From Auanema rhodensis (taxonomy: Eukaryota; Nematoda; Chromadorea; Rhabditida; Rhabditidae): a stretch of 64,000 nucleotides of DNA. Positions within the stretch are counted from its first letter, which is position 1, and the number at the start of each line of letters is the position of its first letter. This document shows positions 10,882-24,900 of the stretch, piece by piece. The stretch spans positions 2,170,001 to 2,234,000 of the forward strand of contig OZ059895.1 of the NCBI GenBank assembly GCA_964057225.1, in the 5' to 3' direction. The position numbers and the translations under genes were made by a program. Under the pieces are notes generated by a model. That model was not told the DNA's origin. It ran no database searches and saw nothing but the letters and a program-made list of their open reading frames with translations.

Positions 10882-12636
10882 TTTTCAAACGATCATAACT
10901 AATTTTTGTATTAAGCTTTTCTCAATGTAGTATAGTGCATTCGATGCGGATTTTTAATCTGCGTCGATCTGTGTTATCAGATTTGCGCTAGCTTAAAAAT
11001 GCACCGAGATATCAACTGATATAAGTTCACACTTATATCCTCGATTTTCACCCTGAAGAATTAATTTTTTCGTTGAATAACATCGTCCATCGTCTTTGCC
11101 TTGAAAAATGGAATCTAAAAACATCTACTTTTTGCTAAATTATTTTGAAATTTTTCGAAAAAATTTTTGTCAAAATGTTTTTGGAAGCAATGTTGAGTGT
11201 ACATGGAAACTCAACATACACTAATGCATCATTTTTCAAACGATCATAACTAATTTTTGTATTAAGCTTTTCTCAATGTAGTATAGTGCATTCGATGCGG
11301 ATTTTTAAGCTGCGTCGATCTGTGTTATCAGATTTGCGCTAGCTTAAAAATGCACCGAGATATCAACTGATATAAGTTTACACTTATATCCTCGATTTTC
11401 ACCCTGAAGAATTAATTTTTTCGTTGAATAACATCGTCCATCGTCTTTGCCTTGAAAAATGGAATCTAAAAACATCTACTTTTTGCTAAATTATTTTGAA
11501 ATTTTTCGAAAAAATTTTTGTCAAAATGTTTTTGGAAGCAATGTTGAGTGTACATGGAAACTCAACATACACTAATGCATCATTTTTCAAACGATCATAA
11601 CTAATTTTTGTATTAAGCTTTTCTCAATGTAGTATAGTGCATTCGATGCGGATTTTTAAGCTGCGTCGATCTGTGTTATCAGATTTGCGCTAGCTTGAAA
11701 ATGCACCGAGATATCAACTGATATAAGTTCACACTTATATCCTCGATTTTCACCCTGAAGAATTAATTTTTTCGTTAAATAACATCGTCCATCGTCTTTG
11801 CCTTGAAAAATGGAATCTAAAAACATCTACTTTTTGCTAAATTATTTTGAAATTTTTCGAAAAAATTTTTGTCAAAATGTTTTTGGAAGCAATGTTGAGT
11901 GTACATGGAAACTCAACATACACTAATGCATCATTTTTCAAACGATCATAACTAATTTTTGTATTAAGCTTTTCTCAATGTAGTATAGTGCATTCGATGC
12001 GGATTTTTAAGCTGCGTCGATCTGTGTTATCAGATTTGCGCTAGCTTAAAAATGCACCGAGATATCAACTGATATAAGTTTACACTTATATCCTCGATTT
12101 TCACCCTGAAGAATTAATTTTTTCGTTGAATAACATCGTCCATCGTCTTTGCCTTGCAAAATGGAATCTAAAAACATCTACTTTTTGCTAAATTATTTTG
12201 AAATTTTTCGAAAAAATTTTTGTCAAAATGTTTTTGGAAGCAATGTTGAGTGTACGTGGAAACTCAACATACACTAATGCATCATTTTTCAAACGATTAT
12301 AACTAATTTTTGTATTAAGCTTTTCTCAATGTAGTATAGTGCATTCGATGCGGATTTTTAAGCTGCGTCGATCTGTGTTATCAGATTTGCGCTAGCTTAA
12401 AAATGCACCGAGATATCAACTGATATAAGTTCACACTTATATCCTCGATTTTCACCCTGAAGAATTAATTTTTTCGTTGAATAACATCGTCCATCGTCTT
12501 TGCCTTGAAAAATGGAATCTAAAAACATCTACTTTTTGCTAAATTATTTTGAAATTTTTCGAAAAAATTTTTGTCAAAATGTTTTTGGAAGCAATGTTGA
12601 GTGTACATGGAAACTCAACATACACTAATGCATCAT
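10882..12636 (+). repeat. 5-monomer variant of the 6-mer HOR (1,755 bp)
   Basis: Two atypical monomers, one with the private change T77 at 10,958 and one with only T147, stand where the 6-mer has three (the GTTTC-type, T211/A222 and G36 monomers). The remaining three monomers (G114+A194; T147+C223+G322; T13) are the usual last half. This looks like an out-of-register exchange that shortened the unit by one monomer. Confidence 0.8.
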
Positions 12637-14742
12637 TTTTCAAACGATCATAACTAATTTTTGTATTAAGCTTTTCTCAATGTAGTATAGTGCATTCGAT
12701 GCGGATTTTTAAGCTGCGTCGATCTGTGTTATCAGATTTGCGCTAGCTTAAAAATGCACCGAGATATCAACTGATATAAGTTCACACTTATATCCTCGAT
12801 TTTCACCCTGAAGAATTAATTTTTTCGTTGAATAACATTGTCCATCGTCTTTGCCTTGAAAAATGGAATTTAAAAACATCTATTTTTTGCTAAATTGTTT
12901 CGAAATTTTTCGAAAAAATTTTTGTCAAAATGTTTTTGGAAGCAATGTTGAGTGTACATGGAAACTCAACATACACTAATGCATCATTTTTCAAACGATC
13001 ATAACTAATTTTTGTATTAAGCTTTTCTCAATGTAGTATAGTGCATTCGATGCGGATTTTTAAGCTGCGTCGATCTGTGTTATCAGATTTGCGCTAGCTT
13101 AAAAATGCACCGAGATATCAACTGATATAAGTTCACACTTATATCCTCGATTTTCACCCTGAAGAATTAATTTTTTCGTTGAATAACATTGTCCATCTTC
13201 TTTGCCTTAAAAAATGGAATCTAAAAACATCTACTTTTTGCTAAATTATTTTGAAATTTTTCGAAAAAATTTTTGTCAAAATGTTTTTGGAAGCAATGTT
13301 GAGTGTACATGGAAACTCAACATACACTAATGCATCATTTTTCAAACGATCATAACTAATTTTTGTATTAAGCGTTTCTCAATGTAGTATAGTGCATTCG
13401 ATGCGGATTTTTAAGCTGCGTCGATCTGTGTTATCAGATTTGCGCTAGCTTAAAAATGCACCGAGATATCAACTGATATAAGTTCACACTTATATCCTCG
13501 ATTTTCACCCTGAAGAATTAATTTTTTCGTTGAATAACATCGTCCATCGTCTTTGCCTTGAAAAATGGAATCTAAAAACATCTACTTTTTGCTAAATTAT
13601 TTTGAAATTTTTCGAAAAAATTTTTGTCAAAATGTTTTTGGAAGCAATGTTGAGTGTACATGGAAACTCAACATACACTAATGCATCATTTTTCAAACGA
13701 TCATAACTAATTTTTGTATTAAGCTTTTCTCAATGTAGTATAGTGCATTCGATGCGGATTTTTAAGCTGCGTCGATCTGTGTTATCAGATTTGCGCTAGC
13801 TTGAAAATGCACCGAGATATCAACTGATATAAGTTCACACTTATATCCTCGATTTTCACCCTGAAGAATTAATTTTTTCGTTAAATAACATCGTCCATCG
13901 TCTTTGCCTTGAAAAATGGAATCTAAAAACATCTACTTTTTGCTAAATTATTTTGAAATTTTTCGAAAAAATTTTTGTCAAAATGTTTTTGGAAGCAATG
14001 TTGAGTGTACATGGAAACTCAACATACACTAATGCATCATTTTTCAAACGATCATAACTAATTTTTGTATTAAGCTTTTCTCAATGTAGTATAGTGCATT
14101 CGATGCGGATTTTTAAGCTGCGTCGATCTGTGTTATCAGATTTGCGCTAGCTTAAAAATGCACCGAGATATCAACTGATATAAGTTTACACTTATATCCT
14201 CGATTTTCACCCTGAAGAATTAATTTTTTCGTTGAATAACATCGTCCATCGTCTTTGCCTTGCAAAATGGAATCTAAAAACATCTACTTTTTGCTAAATT
14301 ATTTTGAAATTTTTCGAAAAAATTTTTGTCAAAATGTTTTTGGAAGCAATGTTGAGTGTACGTGGAAACTCAACATACACTAATGCATCATTTTTCAAAC
14401 GATTATAACTAATTTTTGTATTAAGCTTTTCTCAATGTAGTATAGTGCATTCGATGCGGATTTTTAAGCTGCGTCGATCTGTGTTATCAGATTTGCGCTA
14501 GCTTAAAAATGCACCGAGATATCAACTGATATAAGTTTACACTTATATCCTCGATTTTCACCCTGAAGAATTAATTTTTTCGTTGAATAACATTGTCCAT
14601 CGTCTTTGCCTTGAAAAATGGAATCTAAAAACATCTACTTTTTGCTAAATTATTTTGAAATTTTTCGAAAAAATTTTTGTCAAAATGTTTTTGGAAGCAA
14701 TGTTGAGTGTACATGGAAACTCAACATACACTAATGCATCAT
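12637..14742 (+). repeat. 6-monomer HOR (2,106 bp), last copy, ending in a hybrid monomer
   Basis: The first five monomers match 8,776-10,530 at all diagnostic sites. The sixth (14,392-14,742) begins with T13 like its counterpart but then carries T147 and T203, which the counterpart lacks. It therefore joins a T13-type front to a different tail and marks the right edge of regular 6-mer order. Confidence 0.85.
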
Positions 14743-17700
14743 TTTTCAAACGATCATAACTAATTTTTGTATTAAGCTTTTCTCAATGAAGTATAGTGCA
14801 TTCGATGCGGATTTTTAAGCTGCGTCGATCTGTGTTATCAGATTTGCGCTAGCTGAAAAATGCACCGAGATATCAACTGATATAAGTTCACACTTATATC
14901 CTCGATTTTCACCCTGAAGAATTAATTTTTTCGTTGAATAACATCGTCCATCGTCTTTGCCTTGAAAAATGGAATCTAAAAACATCTACTTTTTGCTAAA
15001 TTATTTTGAAATTTTTCGAAAAAATTTTTGTCAAAATGTTTTTGGAAGCAATGTTGAGTGTACGTGGAAACTCAACATACACTAATGCATCATTTTTCAA
15101 ACGATCATAACTAATTTTTGTATTATGCTTTTCTCAATGTAGTATAGTGCATTCGATGCGGATTTTTAAGCTGCGTCGATCTGTGTTATCAGATTTGCGC
15201 TAGCTTAAAAATGCACCGAGATATCAACTGATATAAGTTTACACTTATATCCTCGATTTTCACCCTGAAGAATTAATTTTTTCGTTGAATAACATCGTCC
15301 ATTGTCTTTGCCTTGATAAATGGAATCTAAAAACATCTACTTTTTGCTAAATTATTTTGAAATTTTTCGAAAAAATTTTTGTCAAAATGTTTTTGGAAGC
15401 AATGTTGAGTGTACATGGAAACTCAACATACACTAATGCATCATTTTTCAAACGATCATAACTAATTTTTGTATTAAGCTTTTCTCAATGTAGTATAGTG
15501 CATTCGATGCGGATTTTTAAGCTGCGTCGATCTGTGTTATCAGATTTGCGCTAGCTTAAAAATGCACCGAGATATCAACTGATATAAGTTTACACTTATA
15601 TCCTCGATTTTCACCCTGAAGAATTAATTTTTTCGTTGAATAACATCGTCCATCGTCTTTGCCTTGAAAAATGGAATCTAAAAACATCTACTTTTTGCTA
15701 AATTATTTTGAAATTTTTCGAAAAAATTTTTGTCAAAATGTTTTTGGAAGCAATGTTGAGTGTACATGGAAACTCAACATACACTAATGCATCATTTTTC
15801 AAACGATCATAACTAATTTTTGTATTAAGCGTTTCTCAATGTAGTATAGTGCATTCGATGCGGATTTTTAAGCTGCGTCGATCTGTGTTATCAGATTTGC
15901 GCTAGCTTAAAAATGCACCGAGATATCAACTGATATAAGTTCACACTTATATCCTCGATTTTCACCCTGAAGAATTAATTTTTTCGTTGAATAACATCGT
16001 CCATCGTCTTTGCCTTGAAAAATGGAATCTAAAAACATCTACTTTTTGCTAAATTATTTTGAAATTTTTCGAAAAAATTTTTGTCAAAATGTTTTTGGAA
16101 GCAATGTTGAGTGTAAATGGAAACTCAACATACACTAATGCATCATTTTTCAAACGATCATAACTAATTTTTGTATTAAGCTTTTCTCAATGTAGTATAG
16201 TGCATTCGATGCGGATTTTTAAGCTGCGTCGATCTGTGTTATCAGATTTGCGCTAGCTTAAAAATGCACCGAGATATCAACTGATATAAGTTTACACTTA
16301 TATCCTCGATTTTCACCCTGAAGAATTAATTTTTTCGTTGAATAACATTGTCCATCGTCTTTGCCTTGAAAAATGGAATCTAAAAACATCTATTTTTTGC
16401 TAAATTGTTTCGAAATTTTTCGAAAAAATTTTTGTCAAAATGTTTTTGGAAGCAATGTTGAGTGTACATGGAAACTCAACATACACTAATGCATCATTTT
16501 TCAAACGATCATAACTAATTTTTGTATTAAGCTTTTCTCAATGTAGTATAGTGCATTCGATGCGGATTTTTAAGCTGCGTCGATCTGTGTTATCAGATTT
16601 GCGCTAGCTTAAAAATGCACCGAGATATCAACTGATATAAGTTCACACTTATATCCTCGATTTTCACCCTGAAGAATTAATTTTTTCGTTGAATAACATC
16701 GTCCATCGTCTTTGCCTTGAAAAACGGAATCTAAAAACATCTACTTTTTGCTAAATTATTTTGAAATTTTTCGAAAAAATTTTTGTCAAAATGTTTTTGG
16801 AAGCAATGTTGAGTGTACATGGAAACTCAACATACACTAATGCATCATTTTTCAAACGATCATAACTAATTTTTGTATTAAGCGTTTCTCAATGTAGTAT
16901 AGTGCATTCGATGCGGATTTTTAAGCTGCGTCGATCTGTGTTATCAGATTTGCGCTAGCTTAAAAATGCACCGAGATATCAACTGATATAAGTTTACACT
17001 TATATCCTCGATTTTCACCCTGAAGAATTAATTTTTTCGTTGAATAACATCGTCCATCGTCTTTGCCTTGAAAAACGGAATCTAAAAACATCTACTTTTT
17101 GCTAAATTATTTTGAAATTTTTCGAAAAAATTTTTGTCAAAATGTTTTTGGAAGCAATGTTGAGTGTACATGGAAACTCAACATACACTAATGCATCATT
17201 TTTCAAACGATCATAACTAATTTTTGTATTAAGCGTTTCTCAATGTAGTATAGTGCATTCGATGCGGATTTTTAAGCTGCGTCGATCTGTGTTATCAGAT
17301 TTGCGCTAGCTTAAAAATGCACCGAGATATCAACTGATATAAGTTCACACTTATATCCTCGATTTTCACCCTGAAGAATTAATTTTTTCGTTGAATAACA
17401 TTGTCCATCGTCTTTGCCTTGAAAAATGGAATCTAAAAACATCTACTTTTTGCTAAATTATTTTGAAATTTTTCGAAAAAATTTTTGTCAAAATGTTTTT
17501 GGAAGCAATGTTGAGTGTACGTGGAAACTCAACATACACTAATGCATCATTTTTCAAACGATTATAACTAATTTTTGTATTAAGATTTTCTCAATGTAGT
17601 ATAGTGCATTCGATGCGGATTTTTAAGCTGCGTCGATCTGTGTTATCAGATTTGCGCTAGCTTAAAAATGCACCGAGATATCAACTGATATAAGTTCACA

Positions 17701-18954
17701 CTTATATCCTCGATTTTCACCCTGAAGAATTAATTTTTTCGTTGAATAACATCGTCCATCGTCTTTGCCTTGAAAAATGGAATCTAAAAACATCTACTTT
17801 TTGCTAAATTATTTTGAAATTTTTCGAAAAAATTTTTGTCAAAATGTTTTTGGAAGCAATGTTGAGTGTACATGGAAACTCAACATACACTAATGCATCA
17901 TTTTTCAAACGATCATAACTAATTTTTGTATTAAGCTTTTCTCAATGTAGTATAGTGCATTCGATGCGGATTTTTTAGCTGCGTCGATCTGTGTTATCAG
18001 ATTTGCGCTAGCTTAAAAATGCACCGAGATATCAACTGATATAAGTTCACACTTATATCCTCGATTTTCACCCTGAAGAATTAATTTTTTCGTTGAATAA
18101 CATCGTCCATCGTCTTTGCCTTGAAAAATGGAATCTAAAAACATCTACTTTTTGCTAAATTATTTTGAAATTTTTCGAAAAAATTTTTGTCAAAATGTTT
18201 TTGGAAGCAATGTTGAGTGTACATGGAAACTCAACATACACTAATGCATCATTTTTCAAACGATCATAACTAATTTTTGTATTAAGCTTTTCTCAATGTA
18301 GTATAGTGCATTCGATGCGGATTTTTAAGCTGCGTCGATCTGTGTTATCAGATTTGCGCTAGCTTAAAAATGCACCGAGATATCAACTGATATAAGTTCA
18401 CACTTATATCCTCGATTTTCACCCTGAAGAATTAATTTTTTCGTTGAATAACATCGTCCATCGTCTTTGCCTTGAAAAATGGAATCTAAAAACATCTACT
18501 TTTTGCGAAATTATTTTGAAATTTTTCGAAAAAATTTTTGTCAAAATGTTTTTGGAAGCAATGTTGAGTGTACATGGAAACTCAACATACACTAATGCAT
18601 CATTTTTCAAACGATCATAACTAATTTTTGTATTAAGCTTTTCTCAATGTAGTATAGTGCATTCGATGCGGATTTTTAAGCTGCGTCGATCTGTGTTATC
18701 AGATTTGCGCTAGCTTAAAAATGCACCGAGATATCAACTGATATAAGTTCACACTTATATCCTCGATTTTCACCCTGAAGAATTAATTTTTTCGTTGAAT
18801 AACATTGTCCATCGTCTTTGCCTTGAAAAATGGAATCTAAAAACATCTATTTTTTGCTAAATTGTTTCGAAATTTTTCGAAAAAATTTTTGTCAAAATGT
18901 TTTTGGAAGCAATGTTGAGTGTACATGGAAACTCAACATACACTAATGCATCAT
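14743..18954 (+). repeat. Mixed-order satellite zone between left and middle HORs
   Basis: These twelve monomers show no simple period. Early ones recall the 7-mer (A47+G113 at 14,743; T33 at 15,094). Later ones carry middle-zone marks: C228 first at 16,498, T13+A35 at 17,551, T75 at 17,902 and G255 at 18,253. Private changes include an A at 16,115 in the spacer of hairpin C. The stretch from about 16,394 to 18,805 matches 24,116-26,527 at an offset of 7,722 bp (22 monomers) and matches again 9,477 bp further on. Confidence 0.8.
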
Positions 18955-21900
18955 TTTTCAAACGATCATAACTAATTTTTGTATTAAGCTTTTCTCAATG
19001 TAGTATAGTGCATTCGATGCGGATTTTTAAGCTGCGTCGATCTGTGTTATCAGATTTGCGCTAGCTTAAAAATGCACCGAGATATCAACTGATATAAGTT
19101 CACACTTATATCCTCGATTTTCACCCTGAAGAATTAATTTTTTCGTTGAATAACATCGTCCATCGTCTTTGCCTTGAAAAATGGAATCTAAAAACATCTA
19201 CTTTTTGCTAAATTATTTTGAAATTTTTCGAAAAAATTTTTGTCAAAATGTTTTTGGAAGCAATGTTGAGTGTACGTGGAAACTCAACATACACTAATGC
19301 ATCATTTTTCAAACGATCATAACTAATTTTTGTATTAAGCGTTTCTCAATGTAGTATAGTGCATTCGATGCGGATTTTTAAGCTGCGTCGATCTGTGTTA
19401 TCAGATTTGCGCTAGCTTAAAAATGCACCGAGATATCAACTGATATAAGTTCACACTTATATCCTCGATTTTCACCCTGAAGAATTAATTTTTTCGTTGA
19501 ATAACATCGTCCATCGTCTTTGCCTTGAAAAACGGAATCTAAAAACATCTACTTTTTGCTAAATTATTTTGAAATTTTTCGAAAAAATTTTTGTCAAAAT
19601 GTTTTTGGAAGCAATGTTGAGTGTACATGGAAACTCAACATACACTAATGCATCATTTTTCAAACGATCATAACTAATTTTTGTATTAAGCGTTTCTCAA
19701 TGTAGTATAGTGCATTCGATGCGGATTTTTAAGCTGCGTCGATCTGTGTTATCAGATTTGCGCTAGCTTAAAAATGCACCGAGATATCAACTGATATAAG
19801 TTCACACTTATATCCTCGATTTTCACCCTGAAGAATTAATTTTTTCGTTGAATAACATTGTCCATCGTCTTTGCCTTGAAAAATGGAATCTAAAAACATC
19901 TACTTTTTGCTAAATTATTTTGAAATTTTTCGAAAAAATTTTTGTCAAAATGTTTTTGGAAGCAATGTTGAGTGTACGTGGAAACTCAACATACACTAAT
20001 GCATCATTTTTCAAACGATTATAACTAATTTTTGTATTAAGATTTTCTCAATGTAGTATAGTGCATTCGATGCGGATTTTTAAGCTGCGTCGATCTGTGT
20101 TATCAGATTTGCGCTAGCTTAAAAATGCACCGAGATATCAACTGATATAAGTTCACACTTATATTCTCGATTTTCACCCTGAAGAATTAATTTTTTCGTT
20201 GAATAACATTGTCCATCGTCTTTGCCTTGAAAAATGGAATCTAAAAACATCTACTTTTTGCTAAATTATTTTGAAATTTTTCGAAAAAATTTTTGTCAAA
20301 ATGTTTTTGGAAGCAATGTTGAGTGTACGTGGAAACTCAACATACACTAATGCATCATTTTTCAAACGATCATAACTAATTTTTGTATTAAGCTTTTCTC
20401 AATGTAGTATAGTGCATTCGATGCGGATTTTTAAGCTGCGTCGATCTGTGTTATCAGATTTGCGCTAGCTTAAAAATGCACCGAGATATCAACTGATATA
20501 AGTTCACACTTATATCCTCGATTTTCACCCTGAAGAATTAATTTTTTCGTTGAATAACATTGTCCATCTTCTTTGCCACAAAAAATGGAATCTAAAAACA
20601 TCTACTTTTTGCTAAATTATTTTGAAATTTTTCGAAAAAATTTTTGTCAAAATGTTTTTGGAAGCAATGTTGAGTGTACATGGAAACTCAACATACACTA
20701 ATGCATCATTTTTCAAACGATCATAACTAATTTTTGTATTAAGCGTTTCTCAATGTAGTATAGTGCATTCGATGCGGATTTTTAAGCTGCGTCGATCTGT
20801 GTTATCAGATTTGCGCTAGCTTAAAAATGCACCGAGATATCAACTGATATAAGTTCACACTTATATCCTCGATTTTCACCCTGAAGAATTAATTTTTTCG
20901 TTGAATAACATCGTCCATCGTCTTTGCCTTGAAAAATGGAATCTAAAAACATCTACTTTTTGCTAAATTATTTTGAAATTTTTCGAAAAAATTTTTGTCA
21001 AAATGTTTTTGGAAGCAATGTTGAGTGTACATGGAAACTCAACATACACTAATGCATCATTTTTCAAACGATCATAACTAATTTTTGTATTAAGCTTTTC
21101 TCAATGTAGTATAGTGCATTCGATGCGGATTTTTTAGCTGCGTCGATCTGTGTTATCAGATTTGCGCTAGCTTAAAAATGCACCGAGATATCAACTGATA
21201 TAAGTTCACACTTATATCCTCGATTTTCACCCTGAAGAATTAATTTTTTCGTTGAATAACATTGTCCATCTTCTTTGCCACAAAAAATGGAATCTAAAAA
21301 CATCTACTTTTTGCTAAATTATTTTGAAATTTTTCGAAAAAATTTTTGTCAAAATGTTTTTGGAAGCAATGTTGAGTGTACATGGAAACTCAACATACAC
21401 TAATGCATCATTTTTCAAACGATCATAACTAATTTTTGTATTAAGCGTTTCTCAATGTAGTATAGTGCATTCGATGCGGATTTTTAAGCTGCGTCGATCT
21501 GTGTTATCAGATTTGCGCTAGCTTAAAAATGCACCGAGATATCAACTGATATAAGTTCACACTTATATCCTCGATTTTCACCCTGAAGAATTAATTTTTT
21601 CGTTGAATAACATCGTCCATCGTCTTTGCCTTGAAAAATGGAATCTAAAAACATCTACTTTTTGCTAAATTATTTTGAAATTTTTCGAAAAAATTTTTGT
21701 CAAAATGTTTTTGGAAGCAATGTTGAGTGTACATGGAAACTCAACATACACTAATGCATCATTTTTCAAACGATCATAACTAATTTTTGTATTAAGCTTT
21801 TCTCAATGTAGTATAGTGCATTCGATGCGGATTTTTTAGCTGCGTCGATCTGTGTTATCAGATTTGCGCTAGCTTAAAAATGCACCGAGATATCAACTGA

Positions 21901-24900
21901 TATAAGTTCACACTTATATCCTCGATTTTCACCCTGAAGAATTAATTTTTTCGTTGAATAACATTGTCCATCGTCTTTGCCTTGAAAAATGGAATCTAAA
22001 AACATCTATTTTTTGCTAAATTGTTTCGAAATTTTTCGAAAAAATTTTTGTCAAAATGTTTTTGGAAGCAATGTTGAGTGTACATGGAAACTCAACATAC
22101 ACTAATGCATCATTTTTCAAACGATCATAACTAATTTTTGTATTAAGCTTTTCTCAATGTAGTATAGTGCATTCGATGCGGATTTTTAAGCTGCGTCGAT
22201 CTGTGTTATCAGATTTGCGCTAGCTTAAAAATGCACCGAGATATCAACTGATATAAGTTTACACTTATATCCTCGATTTTCACCCTGAAGAATTAATTTT
22301 TTCGTTGAATAACATCGTCCATCGTCTTTGCCTTGAAAAACGGAATCTAAAAACATCTACTTTTTGCTAAATTATTTTGAAATTTTTCGAAAAAATTTTT
22401 GTCAAAATGTTTTTGGAAGCAATGTTGAGTGTACATGGAAACTCAACATACACTAATGCATCATTTTTCAAACGATCATAACTAATTTTTGTATTAAGCG
22501 TTTCTCAATGTAGTATAGTGCATTCGATGCGGATTTTTAAGCTGCGTCGATCTGTGTTATCAGATTTGCGCTAGCTTAAAAATGCACCGAGATATCAACT
22601 GATATAAGTTCACACTTATATCCTCGATTTTCACCCTGAAGAATTAATTTTTTCGTTGAATAACATCGTCCATCGTCTTTGCCTTGAAAAACGGAATCTA
22701 AAAACATCTACTTTTTGCTAAATTATTTTGAAATTTTTCGAAAAAATTTTTGTCAAAATGTTTTTGGAAGCAATGTTGAGTGTACATGGAAACTCAACAT
22801 ACACTAATGCATCATTTTTCAAACGATCATAACTAATTTTTGTATTAAGCGTTTCTCAATGTAGTATAGTGCATTCGATGCGGATTTTTAAGCTGCGTCG
22901 ATCTGTGTTATCAGATTTGCGCTAGCTTAAAAATGCACCGAGATATCAACTGATATAAGTTCACACTTATATCCTCGATTTTCACCCTGAAGAATTAATT
23001 TTTTCGTTGAATAACATTGTCCATCGTCTTTGCCTTGAAAAATGGAATCTAAAAACATCTACTTTTTGCTAAATTATTTTGAAATTTTTCGAAAAAATTT
23101 TTGTCAAAATGTTTTTGGAAGCAATGTTGAGTGTACGTGGAAACTCAACATACACTAATGCATCATTTTTCAAACGATTATAACTAATTTTTGTATTAAG
23201 ATTTTCTCAATGTAGTATAGTGCATTCGATGCGGATTTTTAAGCTGCGTCGATCTGTGTTATCAGATTTGCGCTAGCTTAAAAATGCACCGAGATATCAA
23301 CTGATATAAGTTCACACTTATATCCTCGATTTTCACCCTGAAGAATTAATTTTTTCGTTGAATAACATCGTCCATCGTCTTTGCCTTGAAAAATGGAATC
23401 TAAAAACATCTACTTTTTGCTAAATTATTTTGAAATTTTTCGAAAAAATTTTTGTCAAAATGTTTTTGGAAGCAATGTTGAGTGTACATGGAAACTCAAC
23501 ATACACTAATGCATCATTTTTCAAACGATCATAACTAATTTTTGTATTAAGCGTTTCTCAATGTAGTATAGTGCATTCGATGCGGATTTTTAAGCTGCGT
23601 CGATCTGTGTTATCAGATTTGCGCTAGCTTAAAAATGCACCGAGATATCAACTGATATAAGTTTACACTTATATCCTCGATTTTCACCCTGAAGAATTAA
23701 TTTTTTCGTTGAATAACATCGTCCATCGTCTTTGCCTTGAAAAACGGAATCTAAAAACATCTACTTTTTGCTAAATTATTTTGAAATTTTTCGAAAAAAT
23801 TTTTGTCAAAATGTTTTTGGAAGCAATGTTGAGTGTACATGGAAACTCAACATACACTAATGCATCATTTTTCAAACGATCATAACTAATTTTTGTATTA
23901 AGCGTTTCTCAATGTAGTATAGTGCATTCGATGCGGATTTTTAAGCTGCGTCGATCTGTGTTATCAGATTTGCGCTAGCTTAAAAATGCACCGAGATATC
24001 AACTGATATAAGTTCACACTTATATCCTCGATTTTCACCCTGAAGAATTAATTTTTTCGTTGAATAACATTGTCCATCGTCTTTGCCTTGAAAAACGGAA
24101 TCTAAAAACATCTACTTTTTGCTAAATTGTTTCGAAATTTTTCGAAAAAATTTTTGTCAAAATGTTTTTGGAAGCAATGTTGAGTGTACATGGAAACTCA
24201 ACATACACTAATGCATCATTTTTCAAACGATCATAACTAATTTTTGTATTAAGCTTTTCTCAATGTAGTATAGTGCATTCGATGCGGATTTTTAAGCTGC
24301 GTCGATCTGTGTTATCAGATTTGCGCTAGCTTAAAAATGCACCGAGATATCAACTGATATAAGTTCACACTTATATCCTCGATTTTCACCCTGAAGAATT
24401 AATTTTTTCGTTGAATAACATCGTCCATCGTCTTTGCCTTGAAAAACGGAATCTAAAAACATCTACTTTTTGCTAAATTATTTTGAAATTTTTCGAAAAA
24501 ATTTTTGTCAAAATGTTTTTGGAAGCAATGTTGAGTGTACATGGAAACTCAACATACACTAATGCATCATTTTTCAAACGATCATAACTAATTTTTGTAT
24601 TAAGCGTTTCTCAATGTAGTATAGTGCATTCGATGCGGATTTTTAAGCTGCGTCGATCTGTGTTATCAGATTTGCGCTAGCTTAAAAATGCACCGAGATA
24701 TCAACTGATATAAGTTTACACTTATATCCTCGATTTTCACCCTGAAGAATTAATTTTTTCGTTGAATAACATCGTCCATCGTCTTTGCCTTGAAAAACGG
24801 AATCTAAAAACATCTACTTTTTGCTAAATTATTTTGAAATTTTTCGAAAAAATTTTTGTCAAAATGTTTTTGGAAGCAATGTTGAGTGTACATGGAAACT

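Noticed and set aside
18419-18610. Open frame of 63 codons on the minus strand, repeated at 26,141, 35,618 and (a variant) 50,360.
   Set aside because: It results from single changes (T255G, or an A-to-C change at the next base in the monomer at 50,194) that turn a stop into a sense codon. The third copy arises from the 9,477-bp duplication. There is no coding signal and no family.
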